Origin: Bifidobacterium aesculapii
GTDB taxonomy: Bacteria > Actinomycetota > Actinomycetes > Actinomycetales > Bifidobacteriaceae
Direction: 5' to 3'
Assembly (NCBI RefSeq): GCF_001417815.1
Contig: NZ_BCFK01000017.1
Span: 1-61,854 of the forward strand
Length of the DNA stretch: 61,854 nucleotides
Under the pieces are notes generated by a model. It was given only the letters and a program-made list of their open reading frames with translations. It was not told where the DNA came from and did not search any database. Shown in pieces: positions 35,058 through 42,866 of this stretch. The position numbers were made by a program, and so were the translations under genes. Each line of letters begins with the position of its first letter. The stretch's first letter is position 1.

Positions 35058-38000
35058 ATGAGAACTACCGATAATCACAAGGGGAAGGGCGTGTGGCGCA
35101 AAGGCGTCGCGGCTGTGGCCGCGTTGCCGATGGTGTTCACGTTGATGACCGCGGGAACCGCCGTGGCCGCCGACGCGACATCTACGATCGCCCCCGCCAC
35201 CAACGATCAGAACAACGTACTCAACTTGGGCTTCAACGGCGATCTGAGCGACGCCAGCCCGGTGAAGAACACGGTTACCGAATACAAGGGCTCGACCAGC
35301 TACGTGACCGGCGTGGACGGCCAGGCCATCAAGCTCGACAAGGGGGCCCTGAGTCTGGGTGCAAGTCAGAAGTTGCAGCCGCAGGACCTGTCCCTGTCGT
35401 TCTGGTGGAATCCGAGCGGCACAATGACCGGCGAGCAGATTCTCCTGTGGAGCAAGGCCAAGTACAACCAGGATGGTTGGTACCTGAGCTCCGCCTCCGA
35501 TTCCAAGCCGCTGGTGCTGTCGATTGGTGCCGGTGCCCCGCAGCCGCTCGAGTTCAACCTGACCGGCAACCGCGCGGATATCTTCCCCGCTAACACGTGG
35601 ACCCATGTGATGGTCACGTTCGATGCCACCACGAAGACCGCGAAATTCTACGTCAACGGCGAATCGCGTGCCTACACCACCGGCAACACCGAGCAGCCCG
35701 GCAGCATCACGGCCAATGACGCCGTCAAGTACATCGGTTGGAATGGTGCCCATGCGAGCGGCGGTCAGCTGAACGGCACGCTCGATGACGTGAAACTGTG
35801 GGACACCGTCGCCACCACTGCCGATGTGGAGCGTGAGGTGAAGATCGGCGACGCCAAGTTCGATGCGAAGGCCCTCGCTGAAACGGCGCTTGAGAAAGTC
35901 GATATCGCCACCGAGGCGACCTCGAACCTCACCTTTGACGCTGAGGCCTCCAACGGGGCCTCGCTCACCTACGCTTCCGACAACAAGGCCGTCATCTCCG
36001 ATTCCGGCGTCGTCAACCGTCCTGCCGTAGGCGAGCCGGATGCGACCGCGAAGATCACCGTCACCGCGAGCTACGGCTCCGCGGCCGTCTCCAAGACGTT
36101 CACCGTGACCGTGCCCGCGCAGACCGAGAACGGCGGCGAGCACGACGTCGAATACCTGAAGAACTACCTGTCCGAGCAGGGCATGGAGAACGTGACCGTC
36201 TCCGACGCCTACCTGCAGAACGCCGGCAAGAAGGAAGTCGAATACCTGCTGAGCTTCGAGCCGGACCGTCTGCTCACCGAGTTCCGCGCGACCGCGGGAC
36301 TCCCGACCAACGGCGCGAAGAACTACGGCGGCTGGGAGAACGGCCCGTCCGCCTCCCGCAACCCGGACGGCACCAGCAACCCGAACCGATTCACCGGCCA
36401 CTTCGTCGGCCACTGGATTTCCGCCGTGTCGCAGGCGCAGCGCTCCACGTTCGCCACGCCCGAGCAGAAGGCCGAACTCGCAACCAAGCTCACCGCCGTG
36501 GTCAAGGGCATCCGCGAAACGCAGGAGGCCTACGCGAAGACCGACGCCGCCAACGCCGGATTCTTCCCCGCGTTCTCCGTCAACTACGTGCCGAGCGGCG
36601 GCAACAATCTGATCGTGCCGTTCTACAACCTGCACAAGGTCGAACAGGGCATGGTGCACGCGTATGAGTACGGCACCGACCAGGACACGCGTGACACCGC
36701 CAAGGCGGCCGCGGTCGACTTCGCCAAGTGGGTCGTCAACTGGAAGAAGGCGCACGCCTCCACCAACATGCTCAAGACCGAGTACGGCGGCATGAACGAC
36801 GCCCTCTATCAGGTCGCCGAGATCGCTGACGCGAAGGACAAGCAGACCGTGCTCGAGGCCGCGCACCTCTTTGACGAGACCGCGCTGTTCGAGAATCTCG
36901 CCGCCGGCAAGGACGTGCTCAACGGCCTCCATGGCAACACCACGATTCCGAAGTTCATCGGCGCCATGCAGCGCTACGTGGCCTACACCGAGGATGAGGA
37001 CCTGTACAACAGTCTCTCTGCTGATGAAAAGGACAAGCTCACGTCGCTCTACCTCAAGGCGGCCGAAAACTTCTTCGACATCGTCACCAAGGACCACACG
37101 TATGTGACCGGCGGCAACTCGCAGTCCGAGCACTTCCACGTGGCCGGCCAGCTGTGGCACGACGCCACGCAGAACGGCGACGTCAACGGTGGTTACCGCA
37201 ACGCCTCCACCGTGGAGACCTGCAACGAGTACAACATGCTCAAGCTGTCTCGCATGCTGCTTCAGGTGACCCGCGACTCCAAGTACTCCGAGTACTACGA
37301 GCACACATACATCAACGCGATTCTCGCCTCGCAGAACCCGGAGACGGGCATGAGCCTGTACTTCCAGCCGATGAAGGCCGGCTACCCGAAGGTCTTCGGT
37401 GTGTCCGGCACCGATTATGAGGCCTCGCTGTTCGGCAACGCCATCGGCGAGTTCTGGTGTGATCAGGGCACCGGCGTGGAGAACTTCGCGAAGCTCAACG
37501 ACTCGTTCTACTTCACCGACAAGAACGACGTCTACGTGAACATGTTCCGCACGTCCACCTACACGGACAAGCGCCATGACCTGACGATCGCGCAGACCGC
37601 CGACGTCCCGAAGCAGGACACGGTCACGTTCGCCGTGACCGGCTCCGGCTCTGCGAACCTCAAGCTGCGCGTGCCCGACTGGACCATCGCCTCCGGCGTG
37701 AAGCTCGTCGTCGACGGCAAGGAACAGCCGACGACCAAGGACGACAAGGGCTGGGTGTCCGTTCCCGTCAAGGATGGCACGCAGATCGCCTACACGCTGC
37801 CCGCGAAGCTCCAGTCTGTCGCCGGACCCGACAACGCGAACTGGGTCGCCTTCCAGTACGGCCCGGTCGTGCTCGCCGGCGCGCTGAACCCGACCAACAC
37901 TGCGACCAACTACTCCTACGGCGGTGTCAAGGTCCGTGTCTCCAACTACGACGCCGACGCCAACGCCAAGGCCGCGATTATCCCGTCCAACGGGGAGAGC

Positions 38001-40973
38001 GTGACCAACTGGCTCAAGGGCATCAGCGCCGACGGTCTGTCCGGCAACCTGGTGCGTACTGACAAACCAGATGATGGACAGCAGCTCTCGTTCCAGCTGA
38101 AGAACGTCGATGGCGATGCGGCATCGGTGGAGATTCACCCCTACTACTCGACGTATAAGACGTCGTACGCGATCTACTGGGATATGGCCGAGGTCGACTC
38201 CGACGCCTACCAGCAGAACCTCCTCAAGAAGAAGACCGACGCCGCCAACGCGGACCTCGTCTCCGACGCGGTCGACGCGTTCGACAACGAGTTCCAGCAG
38301 GAGCTCGCCCACAACGCCGCCAAGTCCGACGACTCCAACGCCGGCACCTACAACGGCAAGCAGTACCGTGACGCGAAGGCCGGCGGCTGGTTCAGCTACG
38401 ACCTCGCCGTCAAGGCCGGCCAGGACAACTACCTGGGCGTCCAGTACCACTCCGCGGACAACAGCCGCAACTACGACGTGATCGTCGACCCGACCCCGGT
38501 CGCCGACAAGTCGAAGGGCGAGGTCTCCTCCAACGCGGTCAAGCTCACCCGCGCCAAGGGTGAAAACGGCTTCTACTGGGATGTCCAGCAGCTGCCCGCC
38601 GACCTGCTCGCGAAGGTCAAGGACGGCAAGGTGCGTGTGCTGTTCAAGTCCACCGGCGGTCTCGTCGGCGGCGTCTACGGCGTGCGCATGCAGAACGCCA
38701 AGGCCCTCTCCGCCGACGCGAAGCTCGCCTCGCTGAAGTTCAGCGCCGGCACGCTCGACAAGGCGTTCGACCCGGCGAAGAGCCTGTACACGCTGACCGT
38801 CCCGGCCGACGCCAAGTCCGTCGAGGCCGAGATCGGCGTGAACAAGCCCGGCGCCTACGTGAAGGTCGACGGCGTGATCATCGACGACACCAAGGCCCGC
38901 GCCATCGCGCTCGGCGACGGCGTGACCACCGTGGAGATCGCCTCCTACGCGCAGAACCACGAGGCCGTGAAGTACTACTCGGTGCAGATCGTCAAGGAAG
39001 GCGCCACCGCGCCCGCCACCGGCGATCCGGTCGTCGAGTACACCTTCGACAAGGACTCCTCCGCCGATAAGGGCGCCACCGTCGACAACACCGGCACCGC
39101 CGGCGACAAGCTCGACGGCACGGTCTCCGGCTCCGGCTCCTCGCTCGTCGACCACAAGGACAACGGCAAGGCGCTCAAGCTCAAGGGCGGCAACCACGGT
39201 TCCACCGGCACCGTGACGATCCCGGCCGGCGCGGTTTCCGCCGACCAGAAGGATCTGACCGTCTCCGCCGACTACCAGTGGGACGGCGCCAACGGCTGCG
39301 TCTACCCGTGGGCCCTCGGCAAGGATTCCAAGGACTACCTGGTGAACATCGTCTCCTGCGGTTCCAACACGCGCGTCGAAGCGTCGAAGAACGGCTCGCA
39401 GACCCAGCTCGCCGGCTCCACCCCGGCCAAGAACACGTGGGTTCACGTGGACGTGGTCGTCAAGGGCGGCAAGTCCATCGCCTACTACCTCGACGGCAAG
39501 CTCGTGGCCACCAAGACGACCACGCTCACCGCCGCCGACTTCGTGGGCACCTCCACCGCCTCCGGCTACCTCGGCCTCTCCTTCTACAGCTCCGACAAGG
39601 ACTTCGGTGGCCAGATCGACAACTTCAAGGTCTGGAACCGCGCCCTGACCGCCGCCGAGCTGTTCAACCCGGACACCGACGAGCCCGCCCCGGCCCCGTC
39701 CGACGACGCGACCCTCAAGTCGCTCGCCGTCGCCGGCCAGACCGTCGACCTTGAGGCTGCCGCCTCCAAGGACGGCGCCGAGCTGACCGTCGACGACCCG
39801 GCCGCTGTCAAGGAGTCCGACGTCGCCGCCACCGTCAACGAGGCCAACGCGAAGACCGCCGTGACCATCGCGGACGGCGTCGTGCTCGTCAAGGTGACCG
39901 CCGCCGACGGCAAGACCGTGAAGACCTACACCGTCAAGCTCGTCAAGAAGGTCGTCAAGGTCGAATCCGTCACCATCTCCGGTGACGGCGTCGCCGACGG
40001 CAAGCTCGCGCTCGAGACCGGCAAGACCGCCCAGCTGACCGCCACCGTCGCCCCGGAGAACGCGGACGACAAGACCGTCACCTGGAAGGTGACCGAGGGC
40101 GAGGGCGTCGTCACCGTCGGCGCGAACGGTCTCGTGACCGCCGCGAAGGCGGGCACGGCGAAGATCGTCGCCGTCGCGGGCGGCGTGGAGTCCGCTCCGG
40201 TCGTCGTGACCGTGACCGACCCGACGCCGGTGCCGCCGGCATCGTCCGTCGACTCCGTGACCGTGACCGGTGACGGAGTCAAGGACGGCAAGCTGGCCCT
40301 CAAGGCCGGCGACACCGCCCAGCTCAAGGCCGACGTCAAGGTGACCGGCGACGCCGCGACGACCGTCGCATGGACCTCCTCCGACGAGAAGGTCGCGACC
40401 GTCGACGCGGACGGCAAGGTCACCGCAGTGGCCGCCGGCGAGGCGACCATCACCGCCACCTCCACCGTCGACAACACCAAGTTCGACGCGGTGACGGTGA
40501 CCGTCACGGCGAAGGACGACGGCAAGCCCGAACCGGACAAGCCCGCCCCGGCCGAGAAGGACCTCACTGACGCGAACAAGGTCGATGGCCTGATCAGTGC
40601 CGGCACGGTCGCCCCGGGCGCCAAGCTCACCCTCAACGTGGGCAAGGCGTTCGCCGGCAAGACGGTCGATGTGTACGCGCTGCGTGACGGCAAGACCGTG
40701 CTCGTCGCCTCCGGCGTGACCGTGGGCGAGGACGGCACGCTCGTCGTGACCGTGCCGGCCGACCTGAAGCTGGGCGCGACCAAGTTCGCCGTCCGCTTCG
40801 CCGACGGTGCGCTGGTCTGGGATGCGGTCAACGTCGCCAAGCCGAGCGAACAGCCCAATAAGGGCGGTGTGACCGCCGCGACCGGTGCCGCCGTGATCGG
40901 CGTGGTGGGCGTCCTCGTGGTGCTCGCCGCCGCCGGTGCCGGCCTCATGATCTGGCGCAAGCGCCGCGCCTGA
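35058..40973 (+). CDS. Surface DUF1680 (GH127/GH146-type) beta-L-arabinofuranosidase
   Basis: 1,971 residues. Signal peptide to about 37 (AVA-AD); LamG about 50-265; Ig-like about 270-355; DUF1680 catalytic region about 365-1000 (NLHKVEQGMVHAYEY, GGNSQSEHFHV, VETCNEYNMLKL, GEFWCDQGTGVENF); a cadherin-like beta domain about 1225-1315; second LamG about 1320-1540; two Big_2 domains about 1640-1815; then a membrane helix and WRKRRA preceded by TAATG. Family knowledge: these retaining enzymes use a Cys nucleophile at a zinc site of one Glu and three Cys. Here E720, C722 and C801 are present but the residue after C801 is D802, not Cys. It should remove arabinofuranose decorations outside the cell. 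The start follows GAAGGAG at 35038-35044. Confidence 0.87.
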   Translation: MRTTDNHKGKGVWRKGVAAVAALPMVFTLMTAGTAVAADATSTIAPATNDQNNVLNLGFNGDLSDASPVKNTVTEYKGSTSYVTGVDGQAIKLDKGALSLGASQKLQPQDLSLSFWWNPSGTMTGEQILLWSKAKYNQDGWYLSSASDSKPLVLSIGAGAPQPLEFNLTGNRADIFPANTWTHVMVTFDATTKTAKFYVNGESRAYTTGNTEQPGSITANDAVKYIGWNGAHASGGQLNGTLDDVKLWDTVATTADVEREVKIGDAKFDAKALAETALEKVDIATEATSNLTFDAEASNGASLTYASDNKAVISDSGVVNRPAVGEPDATAKITVTASYGSAAVSKTFTVTVPAQTENGGEHDVEYLKNYLSEQGMENVTVSDAYLQNAGKKEVEYLLSFEPDRLLTEFRATAGLPTNGAKNYGGWENGPSASRNPDGTSNPNRFTGHFVGHWISAVSQAQRSTFATPEQKAELATKLTAVVKGIRETQEAYAKTDAANAGFFPAFSVNYVPSGGNNLIVPFYNLHKVEQGMVHAYEYGTDQDTRDTAKAAAVDFAKWVVNWKKAHASTNMLKTEYGGMNDALYQVAEIADAKDKQTVLEAAHLFDETALFENLAAGKDVLNGLHGNTTIPKFIGAMQRYVAYTEDEDLYNSLSADEKDKLTSLYLKAAENFFDIVTKDHTYVTGGNSQSEHFHVAGQLWHDATQNGDVNGGYRNASTVETCNEYNMLKLSRMLLQVTRDSKYSEYYEHTYINAILASQNPETGMSLYFQPMKAGYPKVFGVSGTDYEASLFGNAIGEFWCDQGTGVENFAKLNDSFYFTDKNDVYVNMFRTSTYTDKRHDLTIAQTADVPKQDTVTFAVTGSGSANLKLRVPDWTIASGVKLVVDGKEQPTTKDDKGWVSVPVKDGTQIAYTLPAKLQSVAGPDNANWVAFQYGPVVLAGALNPTNTATNYSYGGVKVRVSNYDADANAKAAIIPSNGESVTNWLKGISADGLSGNLVRTDKPDDGQQLSFQLKNVDGDAASVEIHPYYSTYKTSYAIYWDMAEVDSDAYQQNLLKKKTDAANADLVSDAVDAFDNEFQQELAHNAAKSDDSNAGTYNGKQYRDAKAGGWFSYDLAVKAGQDNYLGVQYHSADNSRNYDVIVDPTPVADKSKGEVSSNAVKLTRAKGENGFYWDVQQLPADLLAKVKDGKVRVLFKSTGGLVGGVYGVRMQNAKALSADAKLASLKFSAGTLDKAFDPAKSLYTLTVPADAKSVEAEIGVNKPGAYVKVDGVIIDDTKARAIALGDGVTTVEIASYAQNHEAVKYYSVQIVKEGATAPATGDPVVEYTFDKDSSADKGATVDNTGTAGDKLDGTVSGSGSSLVDHKDNGKALKLKGGNHGSTGTVTIPAGAVSADQKDLTVSADYQWDGANGCVYPWALGKDSKDYLVNIVSCGSNTRVEASKNGSQTQLAGSTPAKNTWVHVDVVVKGGKSIAYYLDGKLVATKTTTLTAADFVGTSTASGYLGLSFYSSDKDFGGQIDNFKVWNRALTAAELFNPDTDEPAPAPSDDATLKSLAVAGQTVDLEAAASKDGAELTVDDPAAVKESDVAATVNEANAKTAVTIADGVVLVKVTAADGKTVKTYTVKLVKKVVKVESVTISGDGVADGKLALETGKTAQLTATVAPENADDKTVTWKVTEGEGVVTVGANGLVTAAKAGTAKIVAVAGGVESAPVVVTVTDPTPVPPASSVDSVTVTGDGVKDGKLALKAGDTAQLKADVKVTGDAATTVAWTSSDEKVATVDADGKVTAVAAGEATITATSTVDNTKFDAVTVTVTAKDDGKPEPDKPAPAEKDLTDANKVDGLISAGTVAPGAKLTLNVGKAFAGKTVDVYALRDGKTVLVASGVTVGEDGTLVVTVPADLKLGATKFAVRFADGALVWDAVNVAKPSEQPNKGGVTAATGAAVIGVVGVLVVLAAAGAGLMIWRKRRA

Positions 40974-41002
40974 CCGGCAACCACCGGCTGCCAGCCACCC
41001 CC

Positions 41003-41037
41003 GGAAGCCCCCTCACATGAGGGGGCTTCCCCTATTT
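41003..41037 (+). terminator. Rho-independent terminator of the DUF1680 gene
   Basis: A perfect 12-bp stem, GGAAGCCCCCTC and GAGGGGGCTTCC, with a 4-base loop, followed by CCTATTT. Confidence 0.85.
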
Positions 41038-41049
41038 CCCGCCACTGCT

Positions 41050-41195
41050 CGGTGGTTGCCCGTTGTTCGTTGGTTCGGAAGGCCGTTCATTGATTTGGCG
41101 GTTATCCGTTGGTTCGGAAGGCCGTGCCGGTGATTTGTGGCCGCCGGTTAGTCTAGCGGTTGCCCGTTGACTCGGCGGTTGCCCGTTGACTCGGT
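41050..41195. repeat. Short direct repeats
   Basis: CGTTGGTTCGGAAGGCCGT occurs at 41068 and 41107. GCGGTTGCCCGTTGACTCGG occurs twice in tandem from 41156 and 41175. Confidence 0.7.
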
Positions 41196-41209
41196 TGTTG
41201 TATCGCTCG

Positions 41210-41380
41210 GCGGCGGATATTACGGAAATCATCCCATTGCTCCGTATTTTCCGCCGCTGAGTTGTTCTGAGCGGCGGTTTGTACGGAGATGGGGCCTTTG
41301 CTCCGTATTTTCGGTCGCTGGCGTCGGCTCAGCGGCGGTTTGTACGGAGCAGTGGCCTCTTTTCCGTAATATCCGCCGCG
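41210..41380. repeat. Triple-hairpin intergenic array, copy 2
   Basis: Same length, order and orientation of three palindromic units as 34430-34600, with scattered substitutions. Some preserve pairing, since ATATTACGG/CCGTAATAT and the CCGTATTTT form swap between units 1 and 3. Confidence 0.85.
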
Positions 41381-41399
41381 CCGGCGGTATCGTCGCTGC

Positions 41400-41410
41400 C
41401 GCTACAATGC
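41400..41410 (+). promoter_or_regulatory. Candidate -10 region before the Gfo/Idh gene
   Basis: CGCTACAATGC contains TACAAT and is identical to 25581-25591. No clear -35 box is visible. Confidence 0.35.
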
Positions 41411-41444
41411 AGCCAGAGACGGCATCGGACGTGAGGAGGTCATC

Positions 41445-42473
41445 ATGCGCGAACTCAACTGGGCCACACTGGGGTGCGGCGTCATCGCCAACGAGCTCGA
41501 ACAGGCATTGGAACGCAATGGACGCAAGCTATACGCGGTCGCCAACCGCACCCATGCCAAAGGCGTCGCCTTCGCCGAACGATACGGCATCGGCAAGGTC
41601 TACGACACCATCGACGACGTATTCGCCGACCCGGACGTGGACGTCATCTACATCTCCACACCGCACAACACGCACATCGGCTTCCTGCGCAAGGCGCTGG
41701 CAGCTGGCAAGCACGTGCTGTGCGAGAAATCCATCACCCTCAACTCGGATGAGCTGGAGGAGGCCATCACACTCGCCGAAGCCAACCACGTGCTGCTTGC
41801 CGAGGCGATGACCCTCTACCACATGCCGTTGTACCGCGAACTCGACCGGATCATCGCGAGCGGTGAACTCGGCGCAGTCAAGCTCATCCAAATGAACTTC
41901 GGCTCCTACAAGGAGTATGACATGGCCAACCGCTTCTTCAACCGCGACCTCGCCGGCGGCGCCATGCTCGACATCGGCGTGTACGCGCTCTCCTGCATGC
42001 GCTGGTTCATGAGCTCCAAACCGGATCGGATCGTCTCTCAGGTCAAGGCGGCGCCCACCGGCGTGGACGAGCAGGCCGGCATCCTCCTGACCAACCCGGA
42101 CGGGCAGATGGCCACCATCACCCTGTCGCTGCATGCGAAGCAGCCGAAGCGTGGCACCATCGTCTTCGAAAACGGCTACGTGGAGATCTTCGACTATCCG
42201 CGCGGCGAGCGCGCCACGATCTACGGCACGTCCGGCAAGCCCGTGCGCACCGTCGAAGCCGGGGAGACCGCGAACGCGCTGGCCTATGAGGTCGCGGACA
42301 TGGAGCGGGCGATCGCCACACACGAGGCGGGCGAACGCGGCGACATCCCGAAGGCGCAGGCGGCTGCGGAGATCGAGGGTCTCATGCATCTTGGCTACAC
42401 GCGCGACGTGATGTCCATGATGACCGAGATCCGCCGCGACCAGTGGCATATGACCTACCCCGAGGAGGAGTAG
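41445..42473 (+). CDS. Gfo/Idh/MocA-family NAD(P)-dependent oxidoreductase
   Basis: 342 residues; start with GAGGAGG at ideal spacing. The N-terminal Rossmann domain has GCGVIA near residue 10, and the family motif AGKHVLCEKS is near 85-95, with Ser in place of the usual Pro after EK. The C-terminal beta-sheet domain includes AGGAMLDIGVYALSCMRWF, the substrate-site block with the conserved Asp and nearby residues. It would oxidise or reduce a sugar, sugar derivative or trans-dihydrodiol in the cytosol; the family is too diverse to name the substrate. It follows the arabinan/arabinoxylan genes but is separated by a terminator and repeats, so a link to arabinose use is only positional. Confidence 0.88.
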   Translation: MRELNWATLGCGVIANELEQALERNGRKLYAVANRTHAKGVAFAERYGIGKVYDTIDDVFADPDVDVIYISTPHNTHIGFLRKALAAGKHVLCEKSITLNSDELEEAITLAEANHVLLAEAMTLYHMPLYRELDRIIASGELGAVKLIQMNFGSYKEYDMANRFFNRDLAGGAMLDIGVYALSCMRWFMSSKPDRIVSQVKAAPTGVDEQAGILLTNPDGQMATITLSLHAKQPKRGTIVFENGYVEIFDYPRGERATIYGTSGKPVRTVEAGETANALAYEVADMERAIATHEAGERGDIPKAQAAAEIEGLMHLGYTRDVMSMMTEIRRDQWHMTYPEEE

Positions 42474-42486
42474 GGGAGCGGGGCGG

Positions 42487-42660
42487 TCACCACGAGGTGC
42501 GCCGGCGTACGATCACGATCGCAACGACCAGCAGTGTTGCGCCGGCGATGACGATGGTGATCGTCGGCGCGCTGAGCGGTCGCTGCCCATTCCCCGAAGT
42601 CGACCACTTTGCGGATTCCGTAGTGGACGGAGAGACATCCACCGCGAGCAGTGCGTGCCA
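42487..42660 (-). pseudogene. Remnant of a membrane or surface protein (C-terminal anchor)
   Basis: The minus-strand frame reads LSAPTITIVIAGATLLVV, then AIVIVRRRTSW and a stop (42489-42487). This is a hydrophobic helix followed by a positive tail, as in C-terminal anchors of bifidobacterial surface proteins. No start or upstream domain remains. Chance cannot be excluded. Confidence 0.35.
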
Positions 42661-42777
42661 CAGTCTAGGTTGATGTCGAGGTAGAATCCGAATCTGAGCC
42701 ATGCTCGTAGGCGTCAACGTCATTCGATAGTACCCGCGAATCGGAAGCGCCCACGTACAGCGCGTGATGCAATCGTT

Positions 42778-42826
42778 ATTGTATCGTGATTAGTATAATC
42801 ACGATACAATAAATCGTGATTATACT
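42778..42826 (+). promoter_or_regulatory. Palindromic operator/promoter of the ATPase-DUF234 gene
   Basis: Perfect 15-bp arms, ATTGTATCGTGATTA (42778-42792) and TAATCACGATACAAT (42796-42810), are separated by 3 bases. TATAAT (42794-42799) lies across the centre. A third half-site, ATCGTGATTATA, follows directly. The AT-rich block is sharply distinct from the surrounding GC-rich DNA. Confidence 0.7.
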
Positions 42827-42866
42827 TATTGTGAATCGTCAGGACGGCATTGCAGGGGGAGAGAAC

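Larger units (their letters stand above)
40974..41444. other. Intergenic region after the DUF1680 gene
   Basis: A terminator (41003-41037), a block of short direct repeats (41050-41195), the second triple-hairpin array (41210-41380) and a candidate promoter (41400-41410). No gene was seen. Confidence 0.65.
42474..42866. other. Intergenic region with gene remnant and operator
   Basis: Holds a probable minus-strand remnant (42487-42660) and the palindromic promoter of the downstream ATPase gene (42778-42826). Nothing else was recognised. Confidence 0.5.

Noticed and set aside
25632..39446. Other long minus-strand frames opposite the GH43 and DUF1680 genes
   Set aside because: Same composition artefact. 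The plus-strand frames carry signal peptides, catalytic motifs and anchors.
41140..41200. tRNA-like sequence (GGTTAGTCTAGCGGTTGC)
   Set aside because: The similarity is limited to a few bases; no cloverleaf or T-loop sequence could be folded and the block is made of direct repeats.
41445..42473. Assigning the Gfo/Idh protein to arabinose metabolism
   Set aside because: A terminator, repeats and a separate promoter isolate it from the arabinan/arabinoxylan genes, and the family is too diverse to infer substrate.
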